DNA of 64,000 nucleotides from Sarcocystis neurona (GCA_000727475.1 KL647293.1:2306588-2370587), one strand, 5' to 3'. Counted from the stretch's first letter, positions 23,201 through 38,600 are shown. Notes: generated by a model from the sequence alone, not told the origin. Numbers and translations: made by a program.

Positions 23201-26200
23201 AACCAGTACACGAATGCCATGTGCTGCAACCAAGACGCGTACTTCACGCAGATCTGCACGCACGCATATCTTACGTGTACGTGGATTAATGATGCACGCT
23301 CCCTATTGAGTCATGAACCTGCATCTCATCGTCAAAAGCCACCTCGACGTTTTTCCCCGTTGGTAACCTTTGGTCACCTCCGGTGCGGCGGACCTTTTGT
23401 AGAGCATATAATGGAGAGAACTTGCAACAGCTGTTTGTGAGCGCAAGACGTCTTAACTACGTCGTCCGCGTGCGAAGCAAGTATGTGTGCAGAGTTACAC
23501 GGCTCCGCAACTACGCCCCTCATGCCCTCGTTCGAACAGAGAACATGATAATAGCGAGACTTAATTACCTTTAAAAACCAGCGTTAAAGTGTTGTGTCTA
23601 CTGGAAGTTCTTGGTGTTGGGTCAGCTACGTACTTCCATATCTTGTTGCCACTAACGCAGATGTTGGAAGATCTTGTCCGCGCTTCAGTCGAGCTCGCTT
23701 CTACAGCGTCCTGGGCATTATGTTAAAATTGTGTCTCCTCTTTTGTCTCGGCCCTGAAAAACAGCTTGACGAAAACCAACACAGTTTCCAACTCTGCTGT
23801 CATTCCAACAGAAACTGTTCAACAGGAGAACGACAGGTGTATAGTGGGTAATTGTGAGTACTACCCCAGGAATCGGTTAGCTCGAGCGACGCGCTGTGGA
23901 TTACAGAAAACCTCAAGCAGCATCCCAGAGCGCCGCCGGTGGATGAAATGCTGCACTCGTCCGATGTATCGTGCATGCGCTTGCGCTGCTGTGTCCTGCC
24001 GGTGGAAACGGGCGTGGATACGACTTTCGCGCCTGCGTACACTGCTCCGTTCCTACACGGTAGATTGACTGTTCCACGTGCTGCATTTCATGGCGTCTAG
24101 GGTCTTCCATTTAAGGTAAGCAGCTCTATACTTTGCAGGCGTATTGTATCGGTGTACACCACCTTTATGCAACAAGAGCGTCCGACACACGCGTGACATG
24201 CGGGATGCTACCACTGTCCGCCAACCTTTGCAAAGTGACAAGAGAAGTGCTAGTGCTGCGGTTGCCTGCGCTGCCCAGGAGCCTTAAGGAGGAGTCTGAG
24301 ACGAGTGGTGCTTCAAGTAGATCCTCGACGGCATCATGACCACGCCATGTAACGTGCCAATACACAGAAGGAACAAGCAGCTGGGACATTTTCTTGAATT
24401 CCTACACTGCAGGTGGAGTTACCGTACCACTACGGATCGAGGTACAAACAGCGGGGACCGCTCCTTTTATGCCTACGTCACTGGTGGAGTTCTCTGGGCA
24501 CAACACAGAAACGCAAAGCTTTGCAAGTCGCATCCGCTTCTGTTACTGCGACCGTCCGTGAACTTTGTGCCGATTTCTGACAGCAGCGCAGCATGCGGGG
24601 TCCCAGTGCAGACCCGCACGGAAACCCTACCCTCAAATCACTTCTACTAGTTCTTCGTTCTTCTGGCAACCCAGCCTTTCATTCTACCGCTCCAGTGACC
24701 GCTGGGAGACGAACTCCCACACGATGAAAAGCACTGCGTAGGCCTGGCGAACAAGAATTCCTGGATGGATGTAGCGCACATGTTAGTGGCCTATCGAATA
24801 TTGCACTACGCAATGAAACCGACCTACGGCGTCGCAACCTTAAGAACACGCTCACGAAAAAGTTGCTCTCTGCAGTAGTATCAGAAAAAAAAAGATTTTC
24901 GGCTCTACACTTAGCCCAAAAGGGGCGTTCCCTTGCTGAGTTTCCCCTCTGCACCTTGCAAAAATGTACGTGACTGTACACATGTTTCAATGAATCCGAA
25001 TACGTAGGGGGGATAATCGTATACGTGCGCACGTACAGAGACAGTGAGGGACGCCACAACAGCATGCGCGGATTCGGTGACACAAACGTACGCGCTCACG
25101 TTTCTTGCACGTGTATACGGATTTGGAGCCTCCGAACACATGTGGGTGAGCCGACGTGCGACCACGGACACACAAGTTACACCTGTGTGTCATACAAGTA
25201 TGTGCATATACATGAGTAGTGCATCGAGGTATACAGTCTGCACTCTCTACACATGGGTGGACCACCTGAAAACGCCACAGTACACGCAGACATACACATG
25301 CGTGCAAAAAAATATAGAAATATGCAAGTAATGCTTTAGAAAACTACCGAATGACTGGGTGGGTGCGTTATATTGCCCCCCTACAGCCAAAAATGTACGA
25401 ATGCACGAATACGAGTATGAGAAGTGAATAATGAGTGAAGGCACATTGTAAACGAGCTGCACAGGACGACAATCCGGGCGGGACGTCCTGCCCATAGACG
25501 GAATAACAGAGTTGGAGTTCTGCTACCTAATCCTCCTATTTCATTTGGCTGCTGCTATAACAGCTGTAAACAGCGATATGGTGCAAAGCAAGACGGCAAA
25601 TACCCCAACCAGAATTCTTCACAGTAAGCCTCTACCACGTGGACGCCGACCACTCGCACTCGAAATTTGCCTCCTACGCGTACACTTTTGTGCACCACAA
25701 CAATCCGCACGCACATATGTTGTACACCTACGTGGAATTACACGTACGTACACGTAGATACACACATGCGTGCGCGTGGATTTGTACACACATACCCATC
25801 TATGCGCAAGTACATACTCACACGGGATCACACCTACGTGTGCGTAGGGACAAGTAGATGCAACAGACATAGAAAACGACGGTCAGACGCGCAGCGGTGG
25901 AAATTTCTGAAAGGCGCATGCTCGTCTTTACGAGGTGCGTTCCACACACCCGCGACCACCTGCATATAAACAATTTAAATAGCTGCAGTACCTCTGCCAA
26001 CAGATTTACGTAAATCACGCAAGCATGTGTCATTGTTCGTCCGTACGCGTATCCCTGCACGGAAAAGTGAAAGAGGATGCCAGCGAGGTTCGAAACATTT
26101 TCGTCGTTGTCGCAACCTGGGCTGCTCGCACGCTTCTCTGTAGCACGAAGCGCGTCTTCCACTGGAGGAATGAACAACAAGATCACACCATTTCCACAGA

Positions 26201-26611
26201 GGTGCATACAAGCGCTGCAGCATACAAGTCTAACCATACTACAAGGCTGCAGGGCCACTTGTACGTGTCCCCCATTAACTCGGTGCACGTGGGTATACAC
26301 ACGAACACATTCACATTGAACTCGAGCACGTACGAGCCAACAACCACACACATATTCAGAGACACACACGAACCTGCACATTTATACGCTGGTGCGTGGC
26401 CGCCTGCGCACACATACTGTACGCGCACGCGGAACGCGCCCATCGCTCCTCGCTTTTCACCTCGTCTTCGGAAACACATACACGCGCGTGTCCACATTCA
26501 CATCGCTAAGCACGTCGGTATACGACCAGATTCACATACTACTGACCCAGTCCCCCCATCTCTGCCTGCCCCTGTCTGCAGTGGATGTACGAAACCACGA
26601 ACAATGCCCCT
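20222..26611. other. Spacer without a convincing gene
   Basis: ORFs are short and overlap on all frames without recognisable motifs. Small local repeats occur at 20365-20450 and 20811-20866, plus a short palindrome (CTACGGTA arms) at 20767-20787. 24.9-26.5 kb is rich in alternating CA/GT/ACGT sequence like the transporter introns to the right, and may include the transporter's 3' UTR close to 26.6 kb. Confidence 0.4.
20365..20450. repeat. Short tandem repeat, 40-bp period
   Basis: GTAGAAGTCCGACGCACCCT recurs 40 bases later as GTAGAAGTACGACGCACTCT (20405), and a third start, GTAGACGTGA, follows at 20445. The copies are imperfect. Confidence 0.6.
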
Positions 26612-29600
26612 TCAAGGTGCAACACACCCTGGCGCTTCTGTGGGGCCGCTGGTCTCCCCTGCATTCGCTGGCGGGTTCGTCCCATCGGCAGCAGCCACGC
26701 TGGTGCCTCCGTTGCACAAGCCGCTATTGTTTCTGAAGTCTTCGCTGGTGGTGATGGGCTCCGCTTCCTCCTGCCCGTCGACGCCGTACGTGCAAATGTA
26801 GTAGGACGGACGGATACGCAGCCGCCACACCACAAAGGCGGCAGAGAAGAGGCCTCCGACTCCAAATATAGACCAGAGAAACACCATCTGAAAACCAGAA
26901 GCACCAAGACGTAACAACAGAAAGCGGGTGAATCACTCCGCAACACCGGAGCAAATGCAGTTGCAACGGACCGCATACAGGGCTGACAGCAGCATCTCGG
27001 TCGCACACGGGCTGCAGCACCAATACCTCCGCAGCAACAGCAGCGACAACGCGCACATCGACAAAATTAAATAACCCCCATCCGCAACAGAAGTGGCCAG
27101 CAACCAACAACAGCGCGCTCAGCGCAGGGCCTAGAAGCAGCAGGAAGTGCACAGAAGAAAAAGCAGGCACTGGACCAGTACTAGCGCACAGTTGAGAGCA
27201 ACTACAGCACCACCATTAGTCTTGTTGCCTTCTGATGTTTCTGCGTGACATGGAGTTGTTGAAGCCAATGCCCTCATAGGCATCCCTGTATACGCTGGAT
27301 CTCTCTGCGGAGGATGTTTACTTCTAAGTGCCGTTGTCTAGATGCCCTGTCCTGTGATTGTCCCGTGCATCCTGCTGAGCACTACCTGCAGCATGCGCAA
27401 CAAAGTGAAACACGAACGGCTCGCATTCTTCGTTCGCGTGTCGTCTTCTTCTGCGTATCTCCTCTATCTACATGCGCGCCCATACGCACATGCGTGCGCG
27501 TCTGTAAATGAGGCTGCTTGTTCTTTCTTTAAACGTGGGCCACTTACACGCATGCCCCACGCGAGTCCTGCAGCCTGGACAACAGCTCCAGGCACAGCTG
27601 TTCCCAGTACGTATCCGAAGACGTTGTAGATCATCATGCAAAAGCCGCTGCCGAACGCGCGAACTTCGAGCGGCACAGAGGCAATGACGATCCCGGTTGC
27701 AGCAGGAAGGATGCCACCGCCGAAAAACAGAATTCCCCAAATGAACACAATGGTGGCAGTAAAACTCGGCACCCAGCAGGCGAAAGTTCCAAGTACCAAG
27801 CAAATCGTGGCCCAAGAGCCCAGTATCAGCAGCGTCTTCATCATGCCCTTTTCTGTTTTGTAGCCCCCTACAAAATCGATAAACCACCCTCCCGCCAGCA
27901 CCCCCAGAATAGGGCCGGTTGCTGCTGTCACGTTGAACGCGACGAGCACCTGACCTTTGGGCACCTGAGAGAGCGGCGCAAACAGGACGGGAGCACGAAA
28001 GGCTTGAGAAAACGGCGCGCCCCTCGCGAGTGCAGATGAAAAAATACGAAATGGAAGACACAGCGCAGAGGTGGCAATACGACCAAACAAAGAAGAAGCG
28101 CATGAAAGAGGGGCGCAAAACAATAGAAAAGGGGCAGCAGATAATGACAAAGAACGAGGAGGAAGGGAGGAGGACAACAGCCAAGGACGAGCGGCGAGGG
28201 AAGAAAGGAGACACACGGGGAAGAGCATAGCGTGGAGGTGGAACACAACGAAAACCGCGGACGGAAGTTCACAAGAAACGAAACGTCGTAGAGAGAGGCG
28301 ACAGAAAAGAGAAGCCGTAAAAAGACGGACGGATAGATAACACCTTAGGATGTGTTTCCTCTGTAGCAGAATGCCTAAGTGTGACAAGCCCGTGCCCCAA
28401 CTTCACACGCATTCACGTCTTTCCTCCCGAGCCGCCTTCCCCGATCGCCTCACACCGGCACAGGTGTTTCTGTAGACGGTCTGGACTACACATGTCTATA
28501 TACATATGTGAAGAAGGTCACAGCTTCCTTCTGCAGGTGTACAAAGTTGTACAGCTCACCCGTAGAATTACAAACACAGACACACAATTTGTTACATACA
28601 TGTGACGTACAAAAATACGCGGATATAAGCGAACCCCGCGTCTCCGTCTTCACTCCTTGTTTTCCTCGGCACTTTTCCAACTCCGCGTCTACCCAAAAAA
28701 TACGTGGATATATATATATATACTCAAGTAGAAAAAAGGAATGATACAGCAGATATCCACCTACACATACGTACGCACAAAGGTGGGCAGAAAGAGAGAT
28801 CACACGCCCCCTATGTGCGCAAGCGGAGGAAGGACATCGACACGGATGCATGCAAGGACTCGAACAACAGAGCGAGAGAGAATCACCGCACACAGGAAGA
28901 GCAGCAGGTAGGTAAATCTGACAAGGACGCCAAGAGACACGGTTACAAGTGAGAACTGATACACACACGCGTTGGCGTTGACTGACAGCCGTCACCAACC
29001 CGCGCGTCTGTAAGAAAATTGGCTGCTTTCTCGTGAAGATTATTACCTGCAATTCCTGCTGGAAGTAACTGATGGACCAGAACTGAATCGCTGTGACTTC
29101 GAAGAACAGCGCGCACAGCGATATGGTGACGCAGATATACAGCGGGCTTCTGCGCCAACAAACAACAACGGCAGTCAACGAAAGCAGCAGCACCGCTGAT
29201 GAGCTGCAGCACAACGCGCTGATGAACAAACACAGCGCCGCAGACAGACCTGACAAACCAGCTGCATACTAAGGCCAGTCTAAAGCGAAGAGTCAAAAAA
29301 ATACTTCGAGAGAAAATAATGAAATACGCGGGCTTTGCTCGCCTCCCCGTTCTGATATTACTACACATGTTTCCCTACACTTCTGACATATATATATATA
29401 TATATACATACACGTGCATACGTATATATATATATATATATATATACATGTGCCTATATACATGTATATATATATGGATGGATGGATATGAAGTAGAACA
29501 GAGATATATGATTGTGTACCTTTGGGGTAGAGTCTCCGCGCTTGGTGTGTCGCATCGTTACCTAACAAGGCACGCCCGTCCGACGCGCTTCAACCGCGCA

Positions 29601-32600
29601 GCGGTACACATATGTACGCTTGAAAACCAGACACTTCACGCGTATGAGAACAAAGCGTATGACACGACAAGGAGCTCGTCATTTCGAGTGCTCACCCACA
29701 TATACACATATGTGTGGAGAGTACACCCAACATTCACATATATATATATATCCACATATACACAGTACACGTCCCGATACCCAACTGTACACCTATGTAA
29801 AGGCGGGCTGGAGACGTTCGAAAACACGTACCTGTACATCTGAAGGTAATACAGAAGTGCACATACATGCACACATACACATAAGAAGACTGCCTACAGT
29901 GATAGAGGGGACAGGCTAACATGCTGCGCCGCACACGAGAAACATGCGCACACGTTCGTGGGCAGGGGCCTTTCTACCCACTGACACACACACACACACA
30001 CACACGTGTCTACGCACAGATGTGCGGGGAAAAATCTCCGCACGACCCAAGTTTGTTTGATTGAGTTCAGCGGGACACAGGCTTCGATATAAGCAGACAC
30101 ACACAAGGGACGTGTCCAGTTCAGCCGTCCATATGACTTCGCTTCCCTTAAGACAACAAGTGTTCTCTGCAGGCCTGACGCGGGCTTCCTCTCCTTCTGC
30201 ACCCATCACCAGCAGGAAGCGCCACGCGACAGCAGCGCACCCAGCTGCGGCAACCACCCCTGAAAGAGAAGAAACACTCGTTTTCCGAAGTCACTGGCGC
30301 GAACACTAGCAGCAGCCGACTGCATACCAAGTCCGCTTGTGTCCAGGGTGAATGAACGTAGGAGAGAAGGAAGGAAACGACACACGCGTCTCAGTTAGCT
30401 TACGAAAAAAGCATACAAGTCGACTGCCACACGCCGAAGGTCCGCGGTTCTCCGGGCAGAGTTGTCGCGCTCGCCTCCTGCACAAGAAGGGCAACGAGAA
30501 CGCCAACAGGCCCGCACCAACCGCAGCCACACCCACACCGGCGTCAAGAACAACACAACGCCAGAAGCAGCAGGCAGGACAGCAAAGAAGACCGACTCCC
30601 TGTAAACGAAAAACTGTCGCCAGCTGCGACAGAGCTACGGACCCAAAAAACTGATGCGGAAAGAATCGCACTCGAGTCGCCACACACGTAACAGACATAC
30701 ACACAACGAAACACTTTCGTCCTGAGTCAGGACATGCAGGGAAGTACGGTCGTAGATATATCCGTTACATATACGTACGTATATTGCCATCCATATACGT
30801 CAGCGTACATCTTTATGTGTCTACGTATAGTCAGTTGTATCTGCTGCTACCATGGGCGATGTGGCTCTAGTGCACCGTCATGCGGAAGGAAGGCGCGCGT
30901 CGACGTAATCACTTCCACCCTCCGGACTTTGCGTGTTCACAAATCCAATGGTGTACGCATACATACACAGAAAGAAAAATATGCACTTCGTAAAAAAACG
31001 TCGGACCCGTTCATAGACACGCATGCACGTCTGTGGATGCACAAATATTTCCACGTACAAGTGGGTAGTAACCACGAATCTATCCGTACTCATGCGTACA
31101 GACACGCCCTTCGCGTGTGTAAAGAAAGCCGACCATCAACCGTCAAAGAACGCCTCAGTGCTGCGTCTTCCTTTACGCGTCTGCCTGCGGCCCAGAACAA
31201 CCCGTCATCATCCTGTGCTTGGAGCTAGTCAGACGGAAAAAAGTGGGTGACCAGAAGTTCTCCTTCCCCCTGCACAGATATTAGGACGCTGTGACTCTCG
31301 GCGAAGTCTGCGTAGCATCTTCACCATTATTTCATCATCCTTTGTTCACTACGATAGTGGCACTCAACAGCGCACCTCACCGACGCAGCTAGCTGCCCAT
31401 CTGATGGAACGCCGGGGAGCGGCTGTTGTCTGTCCATTGATCCTCCGCCGTACGAGATACGCGCAGGATCAGATGACGACGGGAACTTTCACATTCGTAT
31501 CGAGCTCTTAGATTCTTGCAGCTCCCGTTCCCTCACCGAAAAGCGCATCTTGATGCACGTGTGTGCCCACACATGAACCTGTACGTTAGATCAATATACA
31601 TGTATAAATCCTGCCGCCACGGAACGAAATATTGCACGTGAAAGAATACATCTGGATCGTCATACGTCTTCATGCAGCGATCGCACTTGGGGAGTTGCCT
31701 ACCGTCAGCACAGCAGATATTTTCTCCTGCAGTTGTTGCTCGCCCCGCGCCTCTCGCGGTGCTGCCGCTGCAGCTGCTGCTTCGACGTTTTCTCTGCCTC
31801 GGACGTGGCCGTCTTCAAAACCCACGCTCTGCCGCTGTTCGGGTGTTTCTGCCCCCGCGGTCGCCTTTCCTCCGGCGCCCGGCAGTTTCTCCTGTTTTGA
31901 AATGTTGCTCTGTTCTTCTTCTTTTTCCTCTATCACCTTTTGAGAGGTCTTCTTCGCTGCTAAGCGCTCTCCTAAGCTTGCGGCAGCTGCTTCTGCAACA
32001 CCACCCACTACTGCACTTTCGTCTTCTGCTACTGTCGCCGCCTCTGCAGACTCTGTTGGTGCTGCTTTCCTCGGCACCGCTGCGGTTACGGCTGCAGCAG
32101 TAGACACCCTCGCCGCGCTTCTGATGAATGCCGCGCTCACGCCTGTCGTCGACCGCCTCCGTCGGGCGCCATGCAAAGCAACAGGATGGGCACCATCGGC
32201 GACCGGAACGCCCGCTTGAAGACCTGCGCCTCCCGGAGTTGTTCCGTTGCCGCCGGCTGCTGCTCCCCCTCCTACGCTGTGATGTCTGCCGTTGTCCCGC
32301 ACGAGCAGCAGCGGATCTGCTACGCCTGCTGCCCAGTTAAATGCTTCGAAAGCGAGAGTCGACGCATGCGGAGTCATAAAAATTCTCTGGTACTGCACTT
32401 CGTTCAATCCACCGCCTGGTGCTGCTCCGGCTAATCCTCCTCCGCCTACCACCAAACCCCCATGCGCAGCAGAAGCTGCAGGCGTATCTGTAGCATCCGC
32501 AGCAGCCGAACCACGTCGACACCTATCTGCCGCTGCTGCTGCTGGAGCTTCTTCTTCTCCGCTCACGTCCGCCTTATCCCCATGCTGCTGCTGCTCACTC

Positions 32601-35600
32601 TCTACAGTCACAATACCGACGCTGCGCCCGCTGCTGCCAGACTCTCCGCGGTCTCCACACACAGCGTCTGCTGCCTCCCCTCCCCCTCCTGCAGCTGCAC
32701 GACTGTCCCCTCCAACACCCGTGCCAACAGCAGCTAGCCCAGATGGCAACGCTGCTACGCTTGCTTCACAGCACTGCGAAGATGAGAGAAGATGAGAAGC
32801 AGACGCTGCAGCTTCCAGGTCTGCCCCTTCGACTCCTGCAGGATCAACAGGACTTGTCGCCTCGATCCCGCTGCCACGTCGAGAGGGCTTACTACTGCTG
32901 CGAGAAGCAGCGGAGCCTGGAATAACATCCTTCACCGCTGCAGCGCCTTCAAGCGAAGCGGCAGCTGCAGCAACGGCGTTGCTGTCGCCTGCTGCTGTCT
33001 TAGGGGACGTCTTTCGTGCAGAGACGGCAGTTGACGCTCGTTTCCGCTCTGCTGCTGCTGCTACTGGTGCGGCCGCTCTCGCAGTCGTAGGGCGTGCAAC
33101 TAAGCCGAGCAGAAAGTGCCCGCGCTGTTGCTGCTGCGGCGGCTGCAGGGGAGCAGCGCTTGCAGAATTACGTGATACGTCGTCTCCTGGAGCACGAGAA
33201 ACGTCACTGACGGCAGCCGTGGGTCCTCGTTCGGTGTCACCTGTCGCAGCAGGAAGTGTCAATTCTTCCCCTGTCCCTACTCCTTCTCCTCCTGCACACG
33301 GTCGGAGCTGATCGATGCTGCTTCCCTCCTTCCGGTGCGGCTTTTTCCGCTGCGCCGCTGACCCCGCGCGTGTCCCGCCCCCTCCTCCTGTGGTCCCCAA
33401 GAGGCTGCTGGAGCGCCGGTGTACCACCAGCACCGTTCCGGACCCACGACCCCCCCCACTGCGAGGTTGTTCTTTACGCGGTGATCCGATCGACGAAGAG
33501 GAAGAGCATGACGAAGCGCCGCTGGAAGCCACTCCTGCTGCAGCGGCTGCTGCTGCGCCCGGAGCCGGACCTGGATGCAGCTGGGAAGAGCGTCGGGCAA
33601 ACGTCGGAGACGTGGCAATAAAATCAAGCGGCAGCAAATTCGAGATGAAGGTCCGACGAAACTGCGGGAGACCTGTCATAGCAGCAGCAAAGGCAACAGC
33701 AGCACCAGCTGCAACGACCCACAACAACTGTTCGAAGGGAAACGCGCACACAAAGCAGTCAAGGCAGGAACAGCAACAGAAGAAAGCAGCACACACACAC
33801 CAGCGGCAGTACCGCGCCAGATCGCAACAGCAAACAAGGAGCAGCAGCAAGGCCTACGCCACCACTGCAGTAAAGTAACGCAGAGCTCCTCACGGAGAGC
33901 CGCAGGGTCAGTAGCAACTTAGGAAGTTCTCTGAGCAGGTATCAGTGCGAAGCAACATCCGGTCTATGTTCACATATCAAGATCTATATAATAAGCAACC
34001 AAATGTACACTATATACACATACCCCCATCACCCACGTGTACAAGCTCGCCCAAACTATACGCACCTCAGCAGACAGTAATTACCTTCAGTGCTGCTAGC
34101 AGCTGCGTCGCCGCTCTGCACGCCCCGTGTCGCCTGGCTTGGGCGCAGGTTCGGCGTTTTTCTGCCGTTGCTTGTTGCCGGTTCTTCCCCTTCACTCAGG
34201 GCTTTTGAGGAGGGTCGGTACGTCGCTGCTGCTGCTGCTCCCTGTGGTGGGAGTGTGAGGCCCCCTGCTGCTGTGGACGGTCGTTTGTTGCCTTTCCTGC
34301 CGAAAAGAGCAGCAGGTGCCATCCCGACGAAAGCACTCCATCGACGCTCCTCTCCCGGTTCTTCCTTGTCGCGCCCTGTGGCGTCTTCCCGCAGCCGCTC
34401 CCTGCCAGTCTTCCCTGTTCCTGCAGTGCTGTGACGTCTTCCGCTGTTGCGGATGTCTGCGACTGCTGCAGCACCACCAGCGTTGCTTTCCGCTGCTGCT
34501 GCTGCGACTTCTTCTTCTCCTCCTTCTTCGCCTTCTGTTTTAGGCACCCCACCCGCTAACTCCACGTCCCTCTGCAGGCCCTCACTGCTGCCGCTGATTA
34601 CTACCACCGTGTCGCGCGGCTGTTGCTGTTGCTCCTGCTGCGATGGTTGCTGCTTTTTATTCTGCTCAACTATCGCACGGGACGAGCTCGTACCAAAAAT
34701 ACTGCTGGTCGTAGTGGCGTCTGCCTTCTGCGGGTACTCTGGAGCCCCTTCGACGCCTGTTGCCTGTTCTTCCTCTTCCTCCTGCTTCCCTCCTGCGGTT
34801 GCGTCCCTCGACGGCGGTGTTTCTGAAGCAGCACCAGCGCGCGCCTCCGCTGACTTCGTCTGCGCGCCACATGCACCGCCAAGCGAACGCAAGCAGCTGA
34901 CACAGCTCAGCTGTAAGGGCTAGCGACGGGGGAAACTCAAACAGCGACGGCGATCACCCATTAAAACTCCAACGACTAAGTTGAGCAGATTGACCGACAC
35001 GTGTGGAAAGGGGAAGCAACCCGCTAGCAACAAGCAGAACGGGTACCCTAGCAGACAGCCCCATAGCAAAAAAATGACAGTAGGAGCCAGAATGAAAAAC
35101 AGAAGCACCAGCTGCAACCTTCAGCGGCAGGTTGCACCAAGTAGCTGTTAACTGACACACTACACAACAGTCAGCCGCAGTGGTCGCAGCGCATGAAGCA
35201 ACAGCAGGCAACGTTGCAGCAGCAAACAAGAACAGCAGTCTGCAATTACAACGCACCCAGTAACATACGTGGCAGCAGCAGGACTGGTCGGCAAAAGCAG
35301 CAGAGTCTCGCGCGCACAGGCGGATTACAGCAGCTACTAACACGGTATCCGGTGTCCTGTGCAGCTCGACAACACCAGGTAACAAGAGGCACGCGCTCAG
35401 GCACGAAGCTGCCTGAGGCAAGGGCTACACGCGGCAGCAGCAGCAGCAGGCGTCAAGAGCCAGAGAGCAGCAGCACAGGGAACGAAAACACAGGAGTCCT
35501 ACAACACGCAGCAGAGAGCTGGCGGTGGCAACGCGGTTGGCACTACGTAAAAACAGCAGCAGCAGCAAGCAACGGGCGGAGAAGGGGAACGCCCTCTCCT

Positions 35601-38600
35601 CCTCGCACGTCAACGTTACCTGTTGCATGTTGATGTCGACGAAACGGCGAGGCAGGAGGAGCCACACAACCAACAGCACGAAGAGACCGACTGCCTGGAT
35701 CAGCAATGCGTACCGCCAGCCTGAGTCATTTGTCTCTCCCGCAGACGCAGAGTCGAACGTACCCGCCAAAATACATCCCAGCTGCACACACACCGGCGCG
35801 ATTTAACGGCCAAGACACACGCTAGCAGGCCCTGCATATAGGTTGTGTGGGGGTACGCGCATAGATATGTACACACACACACACTTACGTACACGTATAC
35901 AGAGACGACCCACACATGTATACAAATGGACCCGTATACTGCGATTTATACACATATATGTATATACGTACGGTGTGCACATGTGACAGCCGTGACCGCC
36001 AAATCTCCTCGAAGCAACAGTATCCCCAGCCTCAATGAGCCTGGTTCCTAGACCGGTGAGCCCGAGAAGGACTGCCCAGCAGGCAGTCCTCGCTCACCTG
36101 TGGACACGTGAGTGCAACTGGAGACGCAGGGGCATCCACGAGTGCGCATGTTTATGTATCACTTGTGCAAACGTAAGCAAGCATCAACGGAGAAAAATAG
36201 CACTCAAGTGCACGACTCGACAAGGCGCTTTTCTTTGTAGCCCTGCACCTTGAGTGTACGCGTGTCTCGGTGGGTACCAGAAGACGCATGACTGAGTGCA
36301 CGTGCACGCCTGCGTCCAACGCGTGAAGAAGAGGGAACACAGATACTTTCTGATATCCACTGCACACGCAGCAGGCAGAAGTGTGGACATGAGTATATGA
36401 TCTAAAACGCCACGGGTGCGCAGAGGGAACTGACACAGTGGAACTCGGAGAGACAAACGTGCAGCGCGACGGCGCGCTGCAACTACCAACTCCGTTGCTA
36501 GTCGCAGACACATATAGGTACGTAGGCAGACACGCATTATACAGGTACGCAGCGTATTTACACTGCTTGCAACAGGAGAGGAGAGGAACGAAAAACCGTC
36601 CTGATGGCGATGTCAACCAATATACGTATGCAAATACATATGCCTATATGTATCTGAAGTCTCACCATAGTGCCAACCACTACTCCACCTTGTGCCAGCC
36701 CCATCCAGAGGGTCAGTTTCTCTGCAGGTGCAAACTGGTCGACCCAGACAGGGGCATAGATGGAGAACCCCGCTTGACTGAGGCCTATAAGCAGCCGAGA
36801 CAGAAACAGCATCCTGCAGTAAGGAACAGCAGAGCAGCAGCAGCGCCGCAGCAGTAGTAATCACCATGCGGCGACGGCACCGGCAGAAGGACGCGACAGC
36901 GGCGACTGCGGTAGCAGAGGCTGCAGTAGCAGACGCTGCCCCGAAAGTCAACCAGCAAGACAACATTGCGCGTTTTCAACACTACACGAGTCCCTCCATC
37001 GATAATGATAGAGAAGAATATTCACGGAGAAATGGGCCCGAGTGTTACAACAAGCGCTTCACCTGAACACAAGTTGCTCCGTCCATACGAGGAGACACGA
37101 CCCGGCGCCGACTACAAACACACAACGTACGCGCAGCCACAGCGACACGAATATACCCGTGTGCCGCTTTACGTGTCTTAATCGAACACACACAGACGTT
37201 TGGGAATACATAATGAGTGACAGACGTATATACGTAGGCGTCGGAGACGCGCAAGCCCTTCCATCTGGAAACAACAGTCCAGACACACAGACATAGACCC
37301 GAACACTGGTGAGGTGAAAGAGCTTAACAAGTAAGCGACGAATCGGGAAGACCGCGTTCACCCAGAATAGAGCAGGAGACAAGATGCGCCGCCGATTCGC
37401 AACGGGTTGGAAGGTGGGCCGCAGGCGTCTTTCGCCGGCAAATCAATCTACAACCACCCAAGTCGGCCGATACACTGTAGCTGTATTGTGTTCTACGTGT
37501 ATCTACACAAATATTCATCCACTTGGATCCCCGTGTATTCAGGTAGATGCGTACGTCACACACTGCACAGACTGTCTGCTGACCTGCCACTACGGCACGA
37601 GTACCAAGAGGCCCGCAAACTCACCATTTTTGGACAGCTAAGCCTAGAAGTCCTGTGGCGAAGAGATTGACGACCATCGTTATGAAGCAGAACCACTTGG
37701 GAGAAAAAGTTGTGAGGCCCCGTCCCACAAACGGGCTGGAAGCGACGAGTCCGATGTATGGCAACGAGCCCAAGAGTCCTGCAAGCAAAAGCGCGCGGAA
37801 AGCGCGCCCGCACGACGCACGGGAGAAAAGTCGGAGTTACGCCGTACACCGGATTGAAGATGACGACTGCTCAAATGCTTTTCTGCACGTACGCGCTTGC
37901 ACATCCACATTCATCAACAGTTCAGCCGGCCACCGAACAGAACAGCTCACACAGATATGACAAGCGGGCAGAGCGGGAATGGAGAAAAGAAGGAAGTCGG
38001 ATCTAGCAGACGTCTCTGCGTGTGTGTATATCTGGGACACACGTACACAGCTCACTAATCATTATCAATAGCAGTCACCAGGTTCGACGGCCTATATATG
38101 ATTTCTGCTGCAACGTACACGGCTTCTACTTTAGGCGTAGATACGAAGACAGCGGAAGCCGCCGTCTTCGTGAGCGCTGCGTCGATTACCAATACGTACG
38201 AATATGCGGCTACTCTGCATCTGCAGGTCCACTGCGAGGCGAGACTGCACGAACGGTAGCGAGACGCCTGCGTCCTGGGGGACCAAGTGGCAGTCTCTAG
38301 AACGGTTCTCGTCCATCACCAGTCCAGACAACGCGCAACATTCTACCATACAAATAGACACACGGTCTCCGCTGTCTCTATACTTATAGCTCTGCGTACA
38401 GAGACACACACGTGTACGTGAGGTGCACACTTACGCGTACACAGTCAGACGCGCGACTGCACGTACCTGAACATGCGGAGAAGCAGTTGTAACTACGGAA
38501 GCATCGACAGACTGCAACAGTAAGTCAAGCATGTGGAAAGTGTCCACGCAAAATGGACTAAAGGAGGACACAGGCACCCCGCAGCAGCAGCAGCAGCAGC

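Noticed and set aside
31670..33850. Long plus-strand frames opposite the transporter loop
   Set aside because: They are reverse-strand shadows of interrupted GCA/CAG tracts; the minus-strand frame alone continues in phase into transmembrane exons.
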